64,000 bases of DNA from Nocardia inohanensis NBRC 100128 (GTDB lineage: Bacteria > Actinomycetota > Actinomycetes > Mycobacteriales > Mycobacteriaceae). Numbering within the stretch: the first letter of the stretch is position 1; the number at the start of each line of letters is the position of its first letter. This document shows, one piece after another, positions 38,059-49,710 of the stretch. The notes under the pieces are model-generated. The model was not told the origin of the DNA, did no database searches, and worked only from the letters and a program-made list of their open reading frames with translations. The DNA lies in the NCBI RefSeq assembly GCF_001612945.1, contig NZ_BDBK01000001.1:744001-808000 (forward strand), read 5' to 3'. The position numbers and the translations under genes were made by a program.

Positions 38059-38642
38059 TGCCCCCCGCCGAACCATCGGACCGCGCGGGCGTTTTCGAAG
38101 GCGCCCGCACTCCCGCCGAACCGGACGCGCGGTTCGCGACCGATCGTCCGTCTCCGGCCGACGATCCCGGTCGCGGCCGGCGCCTGGGCATCGATGTCGG
38201 CACCGTGCGCATCGGTGTCGCCTCCAGTGATCCCGACGGCGTGCTCGCCACCCCGGTGGAGACGGTGCCGCGCGCGAAGAAGGTCGCACCTGGGACACTA
38301 GCGCCCGATTTGGCCCGCATCACCGAATTGGTGCGGGAGTATGAGGCGGTGGAAGTGATCGTCGGCCTGCCGCGCACCCTGCGCGGCGAGAGCGGCTCTT
38401 CGGCTAAGCTGGCGGCCACCTTCGCGGGACGTTTGCGGGCACTGATCGATCCGGTGCCGGTGCGGCTTTCCGACGAACGTTTGACTACGGTGTCTGCTGC
38501 ACGTGCGTTGCGAGACAGCGGAGTTCGCGCTCGCGGGCAGCGGCAGGTCATCGATCAGGCGGCCGCCGTGTCGATCCTGCAAGGATGGTTGGACGAACGG
38601 AGTGCGCAATTGAAGCCGCGCGGTGATGGTGATAGTGCATGA
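38058..38642 (+). CDS. ruvX: Holliday-junction resolvase-like / pre-16S rRNA nuclease YqgF
   Basis: 194 aa. The RNase H-like core is complete: [17 protein letters not shown] (first Asp), [17 protein letters not shown] and [15 protein letters not shown], with [15 protein letters not shown] (final Asp). A ~45-residue disordered N-terminus precedes the core, longer than in E. coli. The family processes the 5' end of 16S rRNA. Coupled to alaS upstream and to mltG downstream (ATGA). Confidence 0.9.
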   Translation: MPPAEPSDRAGVFEGARTPAEPDARFATDRPSPADDPGRGRRLGIDVGTVRIGVASSDPDGVLATPVETVPRAKKVAPGTLAPDLARITELVREYEAVEVIVGLPRTLRGESGSSAKLAATFAGRLRALIDPVPVRLSDERLTTVSAARALRDSGVRARGQRQVIDQAAAVSILQGWLDERSAQLKPRGDGDSA

Positions 38643-40129
38643 CCGATCGCTGGACCCGAGCCGAGGAACGCTACCGTCAGAACGCTGAACGGCGTTACCG
38701 CCGTGACGATCTGGACTGGTCCGAGGCCGACGACTACGAGGACGACACCACCGTCATCCCTCGCTACGAGGACGACGACGAGGATCTCCACGGCTACGAC
38801 GACGAGCACGGCTACGTCGACGAACCACCCATCGAACCCGAACCCCGGCGCCGCGCCGCGCCGCAACGCGCCGACAGTGGCCGGCGGCCCGCCTCGCGCG
38901 GCAACGACCGCCGCTCCGGGTCGTCGCGTTCGGGCGGTTCGCGCAAGCGTTCTCGGGTGGCCTCGCGCAAGGCGGCCGAACGCAAGCGGCGGCGGCGCAA
39001 TCTCTGGATCATCTCCGGCGTCTTCGTCGTGATCTTCCTCGGCGCGGCCGGTTTCGCGGCGTGGAAGTTCATCGGCGGGTTCGCCTCGCCCGCCGATTAC
39101 GCGGCCGGTTCCGCCGGTCCCATCGCGGTGATCCAGGTGAAGTCCGGCGACACCGCCACCGAGATCTCCAAAACCATGGCCGACAAGGGCATCGTCGCCA
39201 GCAGTGCCGCGTTCTACGAAGCGGCCGTGCGGAATACGAACATGAACTCCGTACAGCCCGGCTACTACGCGATTCCCAGCCACAGCCCGGCCGCCGAAGC
39301 CGTCACCGCCCTGGTGGGCAAGGGATCCCGGGTCGGCAATGTGGTCATCTCCGAGGGCCGGCAGCTGCACGACTCCAGCGATGTGCACACCGGGGCGCGC
39401 AAGGACGGCATCTATCGCAAGATCGCCGAAGCCAGCTGTGTCGGAGCCAGTACCGCCGCCAAGTGCGTGACCTACGAGCAGTTGGACGCGGCCGGAACCA
39501 ATACCGACCCGGCGGCGCTGGGCGTTCCGTCCTGGGCGCTGGAACGAGTCAAGGCGGTGCCGGATCGCAGTCGTCAGCTCGAAGGGCTGATCCGGGCGGG
39601 CACCCTGGATTTCGATCCCAGCGGTAATGCCGAGCAGATCCTCAAGCAGCTGGTCACCGACAGCGCGGCCAGCTACGAGGCGACCGGCCTGGTGCAATCC
39701 GGCGGCGCGAACGGCCTCAAGCCCTACGACACGCTCATCGGCGCGTCGCTGGTCGAGCGGGAAGCCTTGCCGCAGGACATGTCCAAGGTCGCGCGCGTGA
39801 TCGTGAACCGGCTCGCGGTGGACCAGCCGCTGCAATTCGACTCCACCGTCAACTACACCCTCGACAAGACCGAGGTCGCCACCACCGACGCCGACCGGGC
39901 GCGCAAGACCCCGTGGAACACCTACGCCATGGCCGGTCTGCCCGCGACGCCGATCTCCGCGCCGTCCCTGGATGCCTTGCGCGCCATGGAGAATCCCCTG
40001 GCCGGGCCGTGGCTGTACTTCGTGACCGTCGACAAGCAGGGCACCACCTTGTTCACCGAGGACTACAACGAGCACCTGCGCAATATCAAGAAGGCCGAGC
40101 AGAGTGGAATTCTCGACAGTGGCCGGTGA
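38639..40129 (+). CDS. mltG: endolytic murein transglycosylase MltG
   Basis: 496 aa. The ~115-residue N-terminal cytoplasmic arm is highly charged, first acidic ([17 protein letters not shown]), then basic ([19 protein letters not shown]). One membrane helix follows (about 121-142), then the YceG domain outside the membrane. It includes the LysM-like part [14 protein letters not shown] and the catalytic region [12 protein letters not shown] with the essential Glu. Cleaves nascent glycan strands in peptidoglycan. Overlaps both ruvX (4 nt) and aroE (26 nt). Confidence 0.9.
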   Translation: MTDRWTRAEERYRQNAERRYRRDDLDWSEADDYEDDTTVIPRYEDDDEDLHGYDDEHGYVDEPPIEPEPRRRAAPQRADSGRRPASRGNDRRSGSSRSGGSRKRSRVASRKAAERKRRRRNLWIISGVFVVIFLGAAGFAAWKFIGGFASPADYAAGSAGPIAVIQVKSGDTATEISKTMADKGIVASSAAFYEAAVRNTNMNSVQPGYYAIPSHSPAAEAVTALVGKGSRVGNVVISEGRQLHDSSDVHTGARKDGIYRKIAEASCVGASTAAKCVTYEQLDAAGTNTDPAALGVPSWALERVKAVPDRSRQLEGLIRAGTLDFDPSGNAEQILKQLVTDSAASYEATGLVQSGGANGLKPYDTLIGASLVEREALPQDMSKVARVIVNRLAVDQPLQFDSTVNYTLDKTEVATTDADRARKTPWNTYAMAGLPATPISAPSLDALRAMENPLAGPWLYFVTVDKQGTTLFTEDYNEHLRNIKKAEQSGILDSGR

Positions 40130-40931
40130 GGTTCGCCGGGCCGCCGTACTGGGCAGCCCGATCTCGCACTCCCGATCGCCGCAGCTGCACCTCGCGGCGT
40201 ATCGGGCGCTGGGGTTGGACTGGACCTACGAGCGCATCGAATGCACGGGCGAGCAACTGCCCGGGCTGGTCGATGGCCTCGGCCCGGAATGGGTCGGGCT
40301 GTCGGTGACCATGCCGGGTAAGGTCGCCGCGCTAGCCTACGCCGACGAGCGCACCGACCGCGCCGAACTGGTCGAATCGGCGAACACGCTGGTGCGCACC
40401 GATTCCGGCTGGCGCGCGGACTGCACCGATGTGGACGGCGTGCGCGGGGCGTTGCAGGGCGCGGGCGTCGAGGAGATCGAACGCGCCGTGGTGCTCGGTG
40501 CGGGCGGAACCGCGCGACCGGCGCTGCTGGCGCTGGCCGAACTCGGTGCGCACACCATCACCATCGTCGCCCGCGACAAGGGGCGTGCCGCCGATACCCT
40601 GGAACTGGCTGAGCGCCTTGGTCTTTCGGCCGAGATCATCGATTTCGATCCCGAGGGGCTGGCGTTCGTCTGCGGTGACGTGGACGCGGTGGTCAGTACG
40701 GTGCCCGCGGAAGCCGCTGCGGCCGTGGCCGATTCGATCGCACTCGCGCCCGTGGTCCTGGACGCCATCTACAACCCCTGGCCCACCCCGCTCGCCGAAG
40801 CCGTTGCGCGCGCGGGCAATACGGTGGTCAGCGGCCTGGAAATGCTGCTGAATCAGGCGTACGGCCAGGTCGAGCTGTTCACCGGCAAGCCCGCCCCGCG
40901 TGCGGAAATGGCTGCCGCACTGGCGGAGTAG
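40104..40931 (+). CDS. aroE: shikimate dehydrogenase
   Basis: 275 aa. NADP-dependent reduction of 3-dehydroshikimate. The substrate site is LGSPISHSRSPQLHLAAYRALGL and SVTMPGK (catalytic Lys), with SANTLVR and DCTDVDGV. The nucleotide site is VVLGAGGTARPAL, and NPWPTPLAEA and GLEMLLNQAYGQVELFTG end the fold. GTG at 40104 has AAGG about 9 nt upstream and overlaps mltG by 26 nt; GTG at 40119 is an alternative. End of the alaS-ruvX-mltG-aroE run. Confidence 0.93.
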   Translation: MEFSTVAGEVRRAAVLGSPISHSRSPQLHLAAYRALGLDWTYERIECTGEQLPGLVDGLGPEWVGLSVTMPGKVAALAYADERTDRAELVESANTLVRTDSGWRADCTDVDGVRGALQGAGVEEIERAVVLGAGGTARPALLALAELGAHTITIVARDKGRAADTLELAERLGLSAEIIDFDPEGLAFVCGDVDAVVSTVPAEAAAAVADSIALAPVVLDAIYNPWPTPLAEAVARAGNTVVSGLEMLLNQAYGQVELFTGKPAPRAEMAAALAE

Positions 40932-40945
40932 TCGCCGCATCGATG

Positions 40946-40976
40946 GCCGGGGCAGCTGGACCTGCCCCGGCTTTTT
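40946..40976 (+). terminator. Rho-independent terminator of the alaS-aroE run
   Basis: GCCGGGGCAG and CTGCCCCGGC form a perfect 10-bp stem followed directly by TTTTT, 14 nt after the aroE stop. This is the clearest intrinsic terminator in the window. Confidence 0.9.
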
Positions 40977-40983
40977 CGTGCCG

Positions 40984-41436
40984 TCAGGAGACGCCCTGCG
41001 GTTCGAAGGTGTTGCGGAAGGTGAAAGCCGCCGGCGCGGGCCCGTTCTCGCGCAGCCGATGCCAGCGGGTGATGCCCTCTTCGACGCTCGGGAGGTGTCC
41101 CTCCGGAATCCACCACAGCACGGCATTGGGGCCGCCGGCCGGGGCGAACCATTCGCGGCGGCGGCGCAGGTACTCCATGTGGCCGCTGCGGTAGACGTAG
41201 TCGAAGAGCGCCTCGCGCGATTCCCACACGCTCATGGTCACGATCAGGTCCGGGTCGGCGGTGTCCGGGCGGATCGACATGGCGTTGTTCGACTCGCCGT
41301 CGGTGAGCCGCCAGACGAATCCGGGGGAGCGGTCGGCCAGCGCGTTGATCTCATCGAGTCCGGCGAAGAACTCGGCGACGCGCGGATCGCCTTCGGGTGC
41401 GATCAGACGCGCGATATTGAGCTGTGCGAGGTGCAT
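40984..41436 (-). CDS. DUF3291 family protein
   Basis: 150 aa from the ATG in MHLAQLNIARL. The alpha/beta barrel-like pattern HLAQLNIARL, SPGFVWRLTDGESNNA, LIVTMSVWESREALFDYVYRSGHMEYLRRRREWF and AVLWWIPEGHLPSVEEGITR is typical of DUF3291, related to antibiotic-biosynthesis monooxygenase (ABM) folds. No cofactor site is evident. It begins 13 nt after a cysteine-rich regulator gene on the same strand, so the two are probably co-transcribed. Confidence 0.8.
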   Translation of the reverse strand: MHLAQLNIARLIAPEGDPRVAEFFAGLDEINALADRSPGFVWRLTDGESNNAMSIRPDTADPDLIVTMSVWESREALFDYVYRSGHMEYLRRRREWFAPAGGPNAVLWWIPEGHLPSVEEGITRWHRLRENGPAPAAFTFRNTFEPQGVS

Positions 41437-41449
41437 GTCAGGACTATAA

Positions 41450-42067
41450 CTAATTCTCACTGGTTTTAGAAAAGGAGACGCAGCAGCGGCCGGGGGCGGG
41501 ATCCATCCGCGCCTGCCATCCCGCTTCGGCGGCCGGGCCCGCCAGCAGCGCCAGGTTCATGCCGCAGACCAGCGGCGGGAAATCCACCGCGAGACGGTGA
41601 AAAGGGCAGTTGCGCAGGCGGATCACGCCGCAGTCGGCATACGGTTCGTACCCGCGCTCGCGCAGCACCTCGACGAGATCGTGCCCGGCCAGCGACGGGC
41701 TCTGCGCGGCAGCGGCTTTCGCGATCGCCTCGTCCAACCCGGCGTGCTCGGCCGCCTCGGCCAGCACCGAGGCGAGGGTCGCGTAGTCGCGGGCGGGCAG
41801 GGTGACGGCGAATTCCGCCTCGGCGCGCCGATAGAACTTCGCGGGTCTGCCCGCTCCCGGACCCGACTTGCCCTCGGGTCGGCGGAACACCGCGTCCAGC
41901 AATCCGGCCTCGGCGAGCTTGTCCAGATGGAAGGCGGCCAGCGGGCGTTTGATATCGGCGGCCGTGGCCGCTTCGTCCCGGCTGACGTCATGATCCGCGC
42001 CCGCGACATAGTCGTAGAGACGCCGGCGGATCGGATCCTGTAGCAGCGCGACCGCTTCGATGCTCAC
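41450..42067 (-). CDS. ArsR/SufR-like winged-helix regulator with C-terminal cysteines
   Basis: 205 aa. The N-terminal winged helix spans about 5-85 (ALLQDPIRRRLYDYV, IKRPLAAFHLDKLAEAGLL, GRPAKFYRRAE). The C-terminal domain carries five cysteines (146, 154, 168, 195, 196) in NCPFHRLA, LVCGMN and GRCCVSF, a layout like that of the iron-sulfur-binding SufR-type regulators. It may sense cluster status or redox. It lies just upstream of the DUF3291 gene in the same direction; no suf genes are in the window. Confidence 0.75.
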   Translation of the reverse strand: MSIEAVALLQDPIRRRLYDYVAGADHDVSRDEAATAADIKRPLAAFHLDKLAEAGLLDAVFRRPEGKSGPGAGRPAKFYRRAEAEFAVTLPARDYATLASVLAEAAEHAGLDEAIAKAAAAQSPSLAGHDLVEVLRERGYEPYADCGVIRLRNCPFHRLAVDFPPLVCGMNLALLAGPAAEAGWQARMDPAPGRCCVSFSKTSEN

Positions 42068-42169
42068 CGCCTATTTCTACCTGCGTAGGATGTGGCCGGA
42101 CGAAACGGATAGAGTTTCTGGAACGGGTTTCAGTTCGGCCATCGGGCCCCGCAGGTTAAGGTGATCAAC

Positions 42170-42655
42170 ATGAATGCGTGGGTATTGCGCGCCGTTGCTC
42201 TGGGGGCGCTGACCATTGTGCTGCGAACCGTGCTCGGTTTCGCCATGGTGTATTGGCCGACCAATGGTGCCTGGATGCGGCTGCTGGCCCTGCTGGTGCT
42301 GCTCGCGGCCGTGATCGCGTGGGGCTTCCTGGACGGTCGCGCCGACCGGCGGGCCAATCCGGAGCCGGAGCACGGCGCGGACCTGACCATGCGCTGGCTC
42401 AAAGCCGCCGCGGCGGGCGGGCTGGGCGCCGGACTGGTGGCGTGGCTGCTGGACTTGCTGCCCAAGTTCGACCTCGGCGATCAGGGCCTGCTGTTCGAGA
42501 TGACCTCGTCGGCGTCGTTCATCATCCTGCTGATCTTCGTGCCCGCCATGATCGGCGTGACCCTCGGTCGCTTCCTGGTCGGTCGTGAGGCCAAGAAGGC
42601 GCCGGGCAAGCCGGACGCCGAGGTCAGCCTGAACAAGGAACCGGCCGGAGTCTGA
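42170..42655 (+). CDS. four-helix membrane protein (B-4DMT-like)
   Basis: 161 aa. Four hydrophobic helices: ALGALTIVLRTVLGFAMVY, WMRLLALLVLLAAVIAWGFL, AAAGGLGAGLVAWLLDLLP and SASFIILLIFVPAMIGVTLG, with short loops and a Lys-rich tail. This fits the small B-4DMT membrane proteins annotated in mycobacteria and nocardiae; transport is not proven. ATG at 42170 has AAGGTG upstream. Divergent from the cysteine-rich regulator, convergent with aroB. Confidence 0.65.
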   Translation: MNAWVLRAVALGALTIVLRTVLGFAMVYWPTNGAWMRLLALLVLLAAVIAWGFLDGRADRRANPEPEHGADLTMRWLKAAAAGGLGAGLVAWLLDLLPKFDLGDQGLLFEMTSSASFIILLIFVPAMIGVTLGRFLVGREAKKAPGKPDAEVSLNKEPAGV

Positions 42656-42679
42656 GCCGGGCTGCCGCCCTTGAACGAC

Positions 42680-42714
42680 GAAGCGCCCGTGACCGAATCG
42701 GTCACGGGCGCTTC
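42680..42714. terminator. bidirectional terminator
   Basis: GAAGCGCCCGTGACC and GGTCACGGGCGCTTC form a perfect 15-bp stem with loop GAATC between the convergent four-helix protein gene and aroB, 12 nt beyond the aroB stop. Confidence 0.8.
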
Positions 42715-42725
42715 ATCTGTCACGG

Positions 42726-44358
<1,633 letters not shown>

Positions 44359-44362
<4 letters not shown>

Positions 44363-45705
44363 GTCTGCCCCTCGCCGGAGCCGGAAGCAGTCACGGACCG
44401 CTCTGCGGCGCTGCTCCCGTCAGGCTGCTGCCTGGCTCTTGCGCGGGCGCGGCGGGCACGGGCGCGGCGCGAGCGCCCCGCGCCGGGCGCTGCGGCCGCG
44501 CCAGGGCCTGAATCGGCCTGGGCGGCAGTGGAACCGGAGGGGTGTGCGGGCGGGGCATCCTGGTTGTTCGGTCCGGCGGTTGCTGCGGTTGTGGTGGCGG
44601 CTTGCCCGGGCGGCTGTGTTGTGCCGTCGGATGTCGCGTTGCTGCCGGGGGCACCCGCCAGGCGGGAGGCGCGGCGGCGGCGGGCGGAGCGACCGCGGGC
44701 CGGGCGGGGCTGTTCGCCGCCCGCGTCGCCGGGCGCGGGGGCGGTGGAATCGGTGGCCGGGGAGCTGCTTCGTGCGGTGTCGGATTCCGTTGTCGCCGAA
44801 TCGGGCTCGACGCCGTTGGTGGCCGTGGGGTCGTCGCCGGTGCGGCGGCCGCGACGGCGGGAACGACGGTTGCGGCGGGAGCGTTTCGAGGCGTCGGCTG
44901 TCGTGGCGTCGACGCCGGCTTTTGTGGTCTCGTCGCCGGTGGAGTCGGAGTTCGATTCGGCGGCGGTCGAATTCGAGGGTGCGGTGGCCTGGTCGCCGCG
45001 GCCGCGACCGCGGCGACGTCTGCGGCGGGAGCGGGAACCGGCGGAACTGCTGGGGGTGGGGGCGGGCTCGGTAGCCGGGTCCTCCAGGCGCACCGTGGGT
45101 TCGACGCCGAGTTTGGCGAGGATCATGCGGACTACGCGGCCGGGGGAGCGGCCGTCGGTGCGGACGCGGATGGACGCCACCTCGCGGTAGAGGGGGCGGC
45201 GGATCTTCATGAGTTCGCGGTACTTCTTGGCGGGGTCGTCGCCGTTGAGCAGGGGGCGGTTGGTGCTGGCGCCGGTGCGGCGAAGTCCTTCGCCGACACT
45301 GATTTCCAGGTAGATGACGGTGCGGCCGCGCAGCACTTCGCGGGTGGTGGCGGACAGCACGGAGCCGCCGCCGAGGGAGATGACGCCGTCGCGGTCGAGG
45401 ACGGCCGCGCGCACGACCTCTTCTTCGATCCGGCGGAATTCGGGTTCGCCGTCGGCGGCGAAGATCTCCGGGATGGTGCGGCCGGTGTTCTCCTCGATGC
45501 CGGCGTCGGTGTCGTAGAGATCGACACCGAGCTCGCGGGCGAGCTTGCGGCCGATCGTCGACTTACCCGCGCCGGGCGGGCCGACCAGCACTATCCGCCA
45601 CGGGGTTTCGCCCGCGGGGGATAGCCGGTCCCCGCCCTCGGACTGCTCGGCGGTGCCGGGCGACCGCTGATCGTCGCCCGGTGTCGAGTCCTGCTCGGGA
45701 TTCAC
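44359..45705 (-). CDS. aroK: shikimate kinase with a long arginine-rich C-terminal tail
   Basis: 448 aa against a usual ~170-180. Residues 37-200 form a complete kinase: Walker [10 protein letters not shown] at 42-50, shikimate-binding Asp in [17 protein letters not shown] and NRPLLNG (lid). Phosphorylates shikimate with ATP. Residues ~205-448 are a low-complexity tail rich in Arg, Ser, Thr and Ala with at least four basic clusters ([56 protein letters not shown]), likely RNA- or polyanion-binding. GTG start overlaps the aroC stop (GTGA); the stop overlaps the next gene (ATGA). No frameshift is seen. Confidence 0.88.
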
Positions 45706-46910
45706 CGTGACGCGTTGCCCGACGCAATATGCGGGCGCGCGTTGATTCGCTTCAGGTAGGCGTTGATGTTGTCGACGGTCTCCGGCAGCGAATCGCCACC
45801 GAACTTCTCCAGCACCGCCTGCGCCACCACCAGCGCCACCATGGCCTCGGCGACCACACCGGCCGCCGGCACCGCGCATACATCCGAACGCTGGTGGATG
45901 GCGACGGCCTCGTCACCGGTGGACATGTCGACGGTGGCCAGCGCGCGCGGCACCGTGGAGATCGGCTTCATGGCGGCGCGCACGCGCAGCGCCTCGCCAT
46001 TGGTCATGCCACCTTCCAGACCGCCCGCGCGGTTGGTGGAGCGCAGCACGCCGTCCGGGCCCGGCTTCATCTCGTCGTGGGCCTGGCTGCCGCGCCGGCG
46101 CGCGGTCTCGAAACCGTCACCGACCTCGACACCCTTGATGGCCTGAATGCCCATGAGGGCGGCCGCGAGCCGCGAATCCAGGCGCGCCTCACCGGAAGTG
46201 AACGACCCCAGTCCGATCGGCAGTCCTTCGATGACGACCTCGACCACGCCGCCGAGGGTGTCGCCGTCCTTCTTGGCCGCCTCGATCTCGGCGATCATGG
46301 CCGCTTCGCCGTCCTTGTCGAAGCAGCGCACCGGCGACTCGTCGATGGCGGCCAGATCGGTCGCGCTGGGCACCACACCGGAGGTGTTGGCGGCCGTGCC
46401 GATCGACACCACGTGCGAGATCACCTCGGCGCCCAGGGCCTGACGCAGGAAGTTCTTGGCCACGGTGCCCGCCGCGACCCGCGCCGCGGTCTCACGCGCA
46501 CTGGCCCGCTCGAGCACATTGCGGGCGTCGTCGAACCCGTACTTGAGCATGCCCGAGTAGTCGGCATGCCCCGGCCGCGGCCGCGTCAACGGCGCATTAC
46601 GAGCCAACTCGGCCAGCTCCGCCTCGTCCACCGGATCGGCCGACATGACCTGAGTCCACTTGGGCCACTCCGAGTTCGCCACCTCGATGGCGACCGGACC
46701 GCCCATGGTGCGCCCGTGCCGCACGCCACCCACCAGGGTGACCACGTCGGCCTCGAACTTCATCCGGGCGCCGCGCCCGTATCCGAGCCGGCGGCGCGCC
46801 AACTGCGCGGCAACATCGGCAGAGGTCACCTCGACACCGGCCACCATCCCCTCGAGGATGGTGACGAGAGCAGGGCCATGGGATTCACCGGCAGTTATCC
46901 AACGCAACAC
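45702..46910 (-). CDS. aroC: chorismate synthase
   Basis: 402 aa. FMN-dependent elimination of phosphate from EPSP to give chorismate. Signatures: [15 protein letters not shown] at the start, [45 protein letters not shown] and the C-terminal [25 protein letters not shown]. Length is normal for actinobacteria. GTG start with GGAAAG upstream; coupled to aroK by GTGA. The prepilin peptidase gene ends 60 nt upstream on the same strand. Confidence 0.96.
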   Translation of the reverse strand: MLRWITAGESHGPALVTILEGMVAGVEVTSADVAAQLARRRLGYGRGARMKFEADVVTLVGGVRHGRTMGGPVAIEVANSEWPKWTQVMSADPVDEAELAELARNAPLTRPRPGHADYSGMLKYGFDDARNVLERASARETAARVAAGTVAKNFLRQALGAEVISHVVSIGTAANTSGVVPSATDLAAIDESPVRCFDKDGEAAMIAEIEAAKKDGDTLGGVVEVVIEGLPIGLGSFTSGEARLDSRLAAALMGIQAIKGVEVGDGFETARRRGSQAHDEMKPGPDGVLRSTNRAGGLEGGMTNGEALRVRAAMKPISTVPRALATVDMSTGDEAVAIHQRSDVCAVPAAGVVAEAMVALVVAQAVLEKFGGDSLPETVDNINAYLKRINARPHIASGNASR

Positions 46911-46970
46911 GGATTACATCTTTCCACGTAGATGAGGCCACTCGGACAAGTGGTCCGGCGCGAGCCGATG

Positions 46971-47825
46971 TCAGCCCGCCACCACCAACGCCACCAGGCT
47001 CGCCAAACACATCCCCGGACCGTGCGCGAGCGTACCGCCCCGGCCACCCCCGGCCCCCGAATCCCGAGGTCGTGACCCGGCTTCCACCTCGCTAACAGTC
47101 TCCGCGCCAATAGATACGGACCCACCCCCTCCCGGGTTCGCCCCCGCACCTCGCGACCGCCCGACCGACGTCATCGAAATCACCCGGCGAAGCCGGCCGA
47201 GCCGCACCGTATCTCGCGGTTGCCGCGGGTGAGCGGGCGGCGGGCCCGACCCCGGGCAGTCGCCCGGACGCCGCGGCAGCGCATCCCCTCCAGCCCGATC
47301 TTCGTCGGCGTCCCAGGTTCGGCGCGGCCCGCGGGCAGCGGTATTGCCGGGACCGCGACTGCGCCACACGCGCCGTGCGAAGAGCAACACCATCCCTCCG
47401 GCGCCGCTGAGCAGCGGTGCGCCGAGCGCGGCCCAGACCCAGCATTGCGCGCCGCCGAGCGCGGTCGCCGCCCCGAGCCCGAGCGCGAGCTTCACGTCGC
47501 CGGCTCCCAATGCGGCTGGTTCGGCCAGATGGACGAGCAGATATGGCCCGGCCAACAGCAGGGCTCCGGCCACTGCGATCCCCAGCCGCCCGGCTCCGGC
47601 CGCGAAGCTGAGGACTGCCACCGCTCCGGGCAGAGTGAGGTTGTTGGGCAATCGCCGATATCGAATATCGATGCAGCTCAGGGCCGCACACCACACCAGC
47701 AGTGCGGTCAGGGCGGATGCGGGCAGGGCGGCGGTGGCGGGTGTGACGGCCGCTGCGGTGAGCGTGGGGAGGGCGTCCGAGCTGAGCCCGGGTGACGGGA
47801 TCGGGCCTGGCGGTGGCGGGTACAT
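46971..47825 (-). CDS. A24-type prepilin peptidase-like protein with extended C-terminus
   Basis: 284 aa from ATG (MYPPPPGPIPSPG). The membrane aspartic peptidase core occupies about 35-155, with both catalytic Asp residues in CIDIRYRRLPN (Asp53) and LGAGDVKLALG (Asp110, GxGD). The M. tuberculosis counterpart beside aroC (Rv2551c) is about 140 aa. Here ~125 extra residues follow the core: Arg/Gly/Pro-rich and probably disordered, ending in a short hydrophobic stretch (MCLASLVALVVAG). The methyltransferase half found in E. coli PilD is absent. No pilin genes are in the window. Confidence 0.75.
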   Translation of the reverse strand: MYPPPPGPIPSPGLSSDALPTLTAAAVTPATAALPASALTALLVWCAALSCIDIRYRRLPNNLTLPGAVAVLSFAAGAGRLGIAVAGALLLAGPYLLVHLAEPAALGAGDVKLALGLGAATALGGAQCWVWAALGAPLLSGAGGMVLLFARRVWRSRGPGNTAARGPRRTWDADEDRAGGDALPRRPGDCPGSGPPPAHPRQPRDTVRLGRLRRVISMTSVGRSRGAGANPGGGGSVSIGAETVSEVEAGSRPRDSGAGGGRGGTLAHGPGMCLASLVALVVAG

Positions 47826-47975
47826 GCCATTCACCGTGCCGCTCTTCGCGATTCGACACACCGCCGCGAACCGGAATGTGGATAACCCGACCGGGTGTGA
47901 ACAACCCCCGTCCCGGCGGGCGCGTCGAGGTGCTGGGTGTCGGTGTTGTGGCGTGTCGGCGGTAACTTTGAACGC

Positions 47976-49100
47976 ATGGCTGATCACGAGTCGGTGCCCG
48001 CGCGTCCGAACTACGCACAGCGGCGGGCCGCGTTGCGGAACCTGCTGGTGGAGAACCGGGTCGATGCGCTGCTGGTCACGGATCTGATCAATATCCGGTA
48101 CCTGACCGGCTTCACCGGATCCAATGCCGCGCTGCTGGTCTACGCCTGGGATTCCAGCGAGGACCGCACCCTCATCTGCACCGACGGCCGCTACACCACC
48201 CAGGTCGGCGAGCAGGTGCCGGATCTGCGCGCGGAGATCAACCGCGCCAGCGCGCGCCGGGTGATGGAGATCGCGGGGGAGTGGCAGACCGGGCGGGTGG
48301 GTTTCGAGAGCCACATCGTCACCGTCGAACAGCATCAAGGCTTGCGGGCGCTGCACACCGGCCTGGACCTGGTCCCGGTATCCGGCCTGATCGAACAGCT
48401 GCGCATGGTCAAGGACGACTACGAGGTCGGCCGCCTGCGCGCCGCCTGCGATGCCGCCGACGCCGCACTGGCGACTCTGCTTGAGCGCGGCGGTATCCGG
48501 CCCGGCCGGACCGAACGCCAGGTGGCCCGCGAGCTGGAATGGCTGATGTTCGAGCACGGCGCCGACGCGGTCGCCTTCGAGACCATCGTCGCCGCGGGCC
48601 CGAATTCGGCTGTCCCGCACCATCGCCCGACCGGTGCGGTGCTGGCGCAGGGTGACTTCGTGAAGCTCGACTTCGGCGCCATGGTCGACGGCTACCACTC
48701 GGACATGACCCGCACCTTCGTGCTCGGGCAGCCGTCGGAATGGCAGCGGGAGGTATACGACCTGGTCAACGCCGCGCAGCGGGCGGGCCGCGAAGCCCTC
48801 GCGCCCGGCGTCTCGACCAAAGCGGTGGACGCGGCATCGCGTTCGGTGATCGAGGCCGCGGGCCACGGCGAGCTGTTCGTACACGGTCTCGGCCACGGCG
48901 TCGGCCTACAGATCCACGAAGCGCCCGGAATCGCCAAAACCGGCACGGGTACACTGCTGGATGGCGTGGCGGTGACCGTCGAGCCAGGTGTGTATTTCCC
49001 CGGCCGCGGCGGAGTCCGGATCGAGGATACGCTCGTGGTTCGCCAGGGGGGCCCGGAACTGCTCACCCACACCAGCAAAGACCTGACCGTCGTCGAGTGA
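47976..49100 (+). CDS. pepQ: Xaa-Pro dipeptidase/aminopeptidase (M24)
   Basis: 374 aa. N-terminal creatinase domain (about 10-140, NIRYLTGFTGSNAALLV), then a pita-bread catalytic domain. The metal ligands appear in KLDFGAMVDGYHSDMTRTF (two Asp), VHGLGHGVGLQIHEAP (His) and VTVEPGVYFPGRGGVRIEDT (two Glu). Cleaves X-Pro peptides in the cytoplasm. The ATG at 47976 (MADHESVP) matches the family N-terminus. First of pepQ-efp-nusB, the same order as in mycobacteria. Confidence 0.92.
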   Translation: MADHESVPARPNYAQRRAALRNLLVENRVDALLVTDLINIRYLTGFTGSNAALLVYAWDSSEDRTLICTDGRYTTQVGEQVPDLRAEINRASARRVMEIAGEWQTGRVGFESHIVTVEQHQGLRALHTGLDLVPVSGLIEQLRMVKDDYEVGRLRAACDAADAALATLLERGGIRPGRTERQVARELEWLMFEHGADAVAFETIVAAGPNSAVPHHRPTGAVLAQGDFVKLDFGAMVDGYHSDMTRTFVLGQPSEWQREVYDLVNAAQRAGREALAPGVSTKAVDAASRSVIEAAGHGELFVHGLGHGVGLQIHEAPGIAKTGTGTLLDGVAVTVEPGVYFPGRGGVRIEDTLVVRQGGPELLTHTSKDLTVVE

Positions 49101-49136
49101 CGCGCGGTTTGCCCAACTAGAGGAGATCCGAGGACA

Positions 49137-49700
49137 GTGGCGGACACCAGCGACTTCAAGAACGGCCTCGTGCTGAAGATCGACAATCAGCTCCAGCAGA
49201 TTATCGAGTTCCAGCACGTCAAGCCGGGTAAGGGTCCCGCCTTCGTGCGCACCAAGCTGAAGAACGTGGTCTCGGGCAAGGTCGTCGACAAGACCTTCAA
49301 CGCCGGCGTCAAGGTGGAGACCGCGACCGTCGACCGTCGCGATATGACCTACCTGTACCACGACGGCTCGGACTACATCTTCATGGATGGCGACACCTAC
49401 GACCAGATCCACCTGAGCGAGCAGCTGCTGGGTCGCAATGCCGGCTTCCTGCTGGAGAACATGGGCGTGCAGATCGCCATGCACGAGGGCGAGGCGCTCT
49501 TCGTCGAGCTCCCGGTCGCCATCGACGTCGTCGTCACCCACACCGAGCCGGGCCTGCAAGGTGACCGCTCCTCGGCCGGCACCAAGCCCGCCACCGTGGA
49601 GACCGGCGCCGAGGTGCAGGTGCCGCTGTTCATCAACCAGGGTGACAAGCTGCGCATCGACACCCGCGACGGCTCCTACATCAGCCGCGTCAACTCCTGA
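49137..49700 (+). CDS. efp: elongation factor P
   Basis: 187 aa. Three beta-barrel domains. N-terminal [36 protein letters not shown] includes the loop-tip Lys (KPGKG) that contacts the peptidyl centre. The C-terminal signature [17 protein letters not shown] is intact. Relieves ribosome stalling at polyproline. GTG start with AGGAG and GAGGA upstream. Directly precedes nusB. Confidence 0.97.
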   Translation: MADTSDFKNGLVLKIDNQLQQIIEFQHVKPGKGPAFVRTKLKNVVSGKVVDKTFNAGVKVETATVDRRDMTYLYHDGSDYIFMDGDTYDQIHLSEQLLGRNAGFLLENMGVQIAMHEGEALFVELPVAIDVVVTHTEPGLQGDRSSAGTKPATVETGAEVQVPLFINQGDKLRIDTRDGSYISRVNS

Positions 49701-49710
49701 CGCGCGGATA

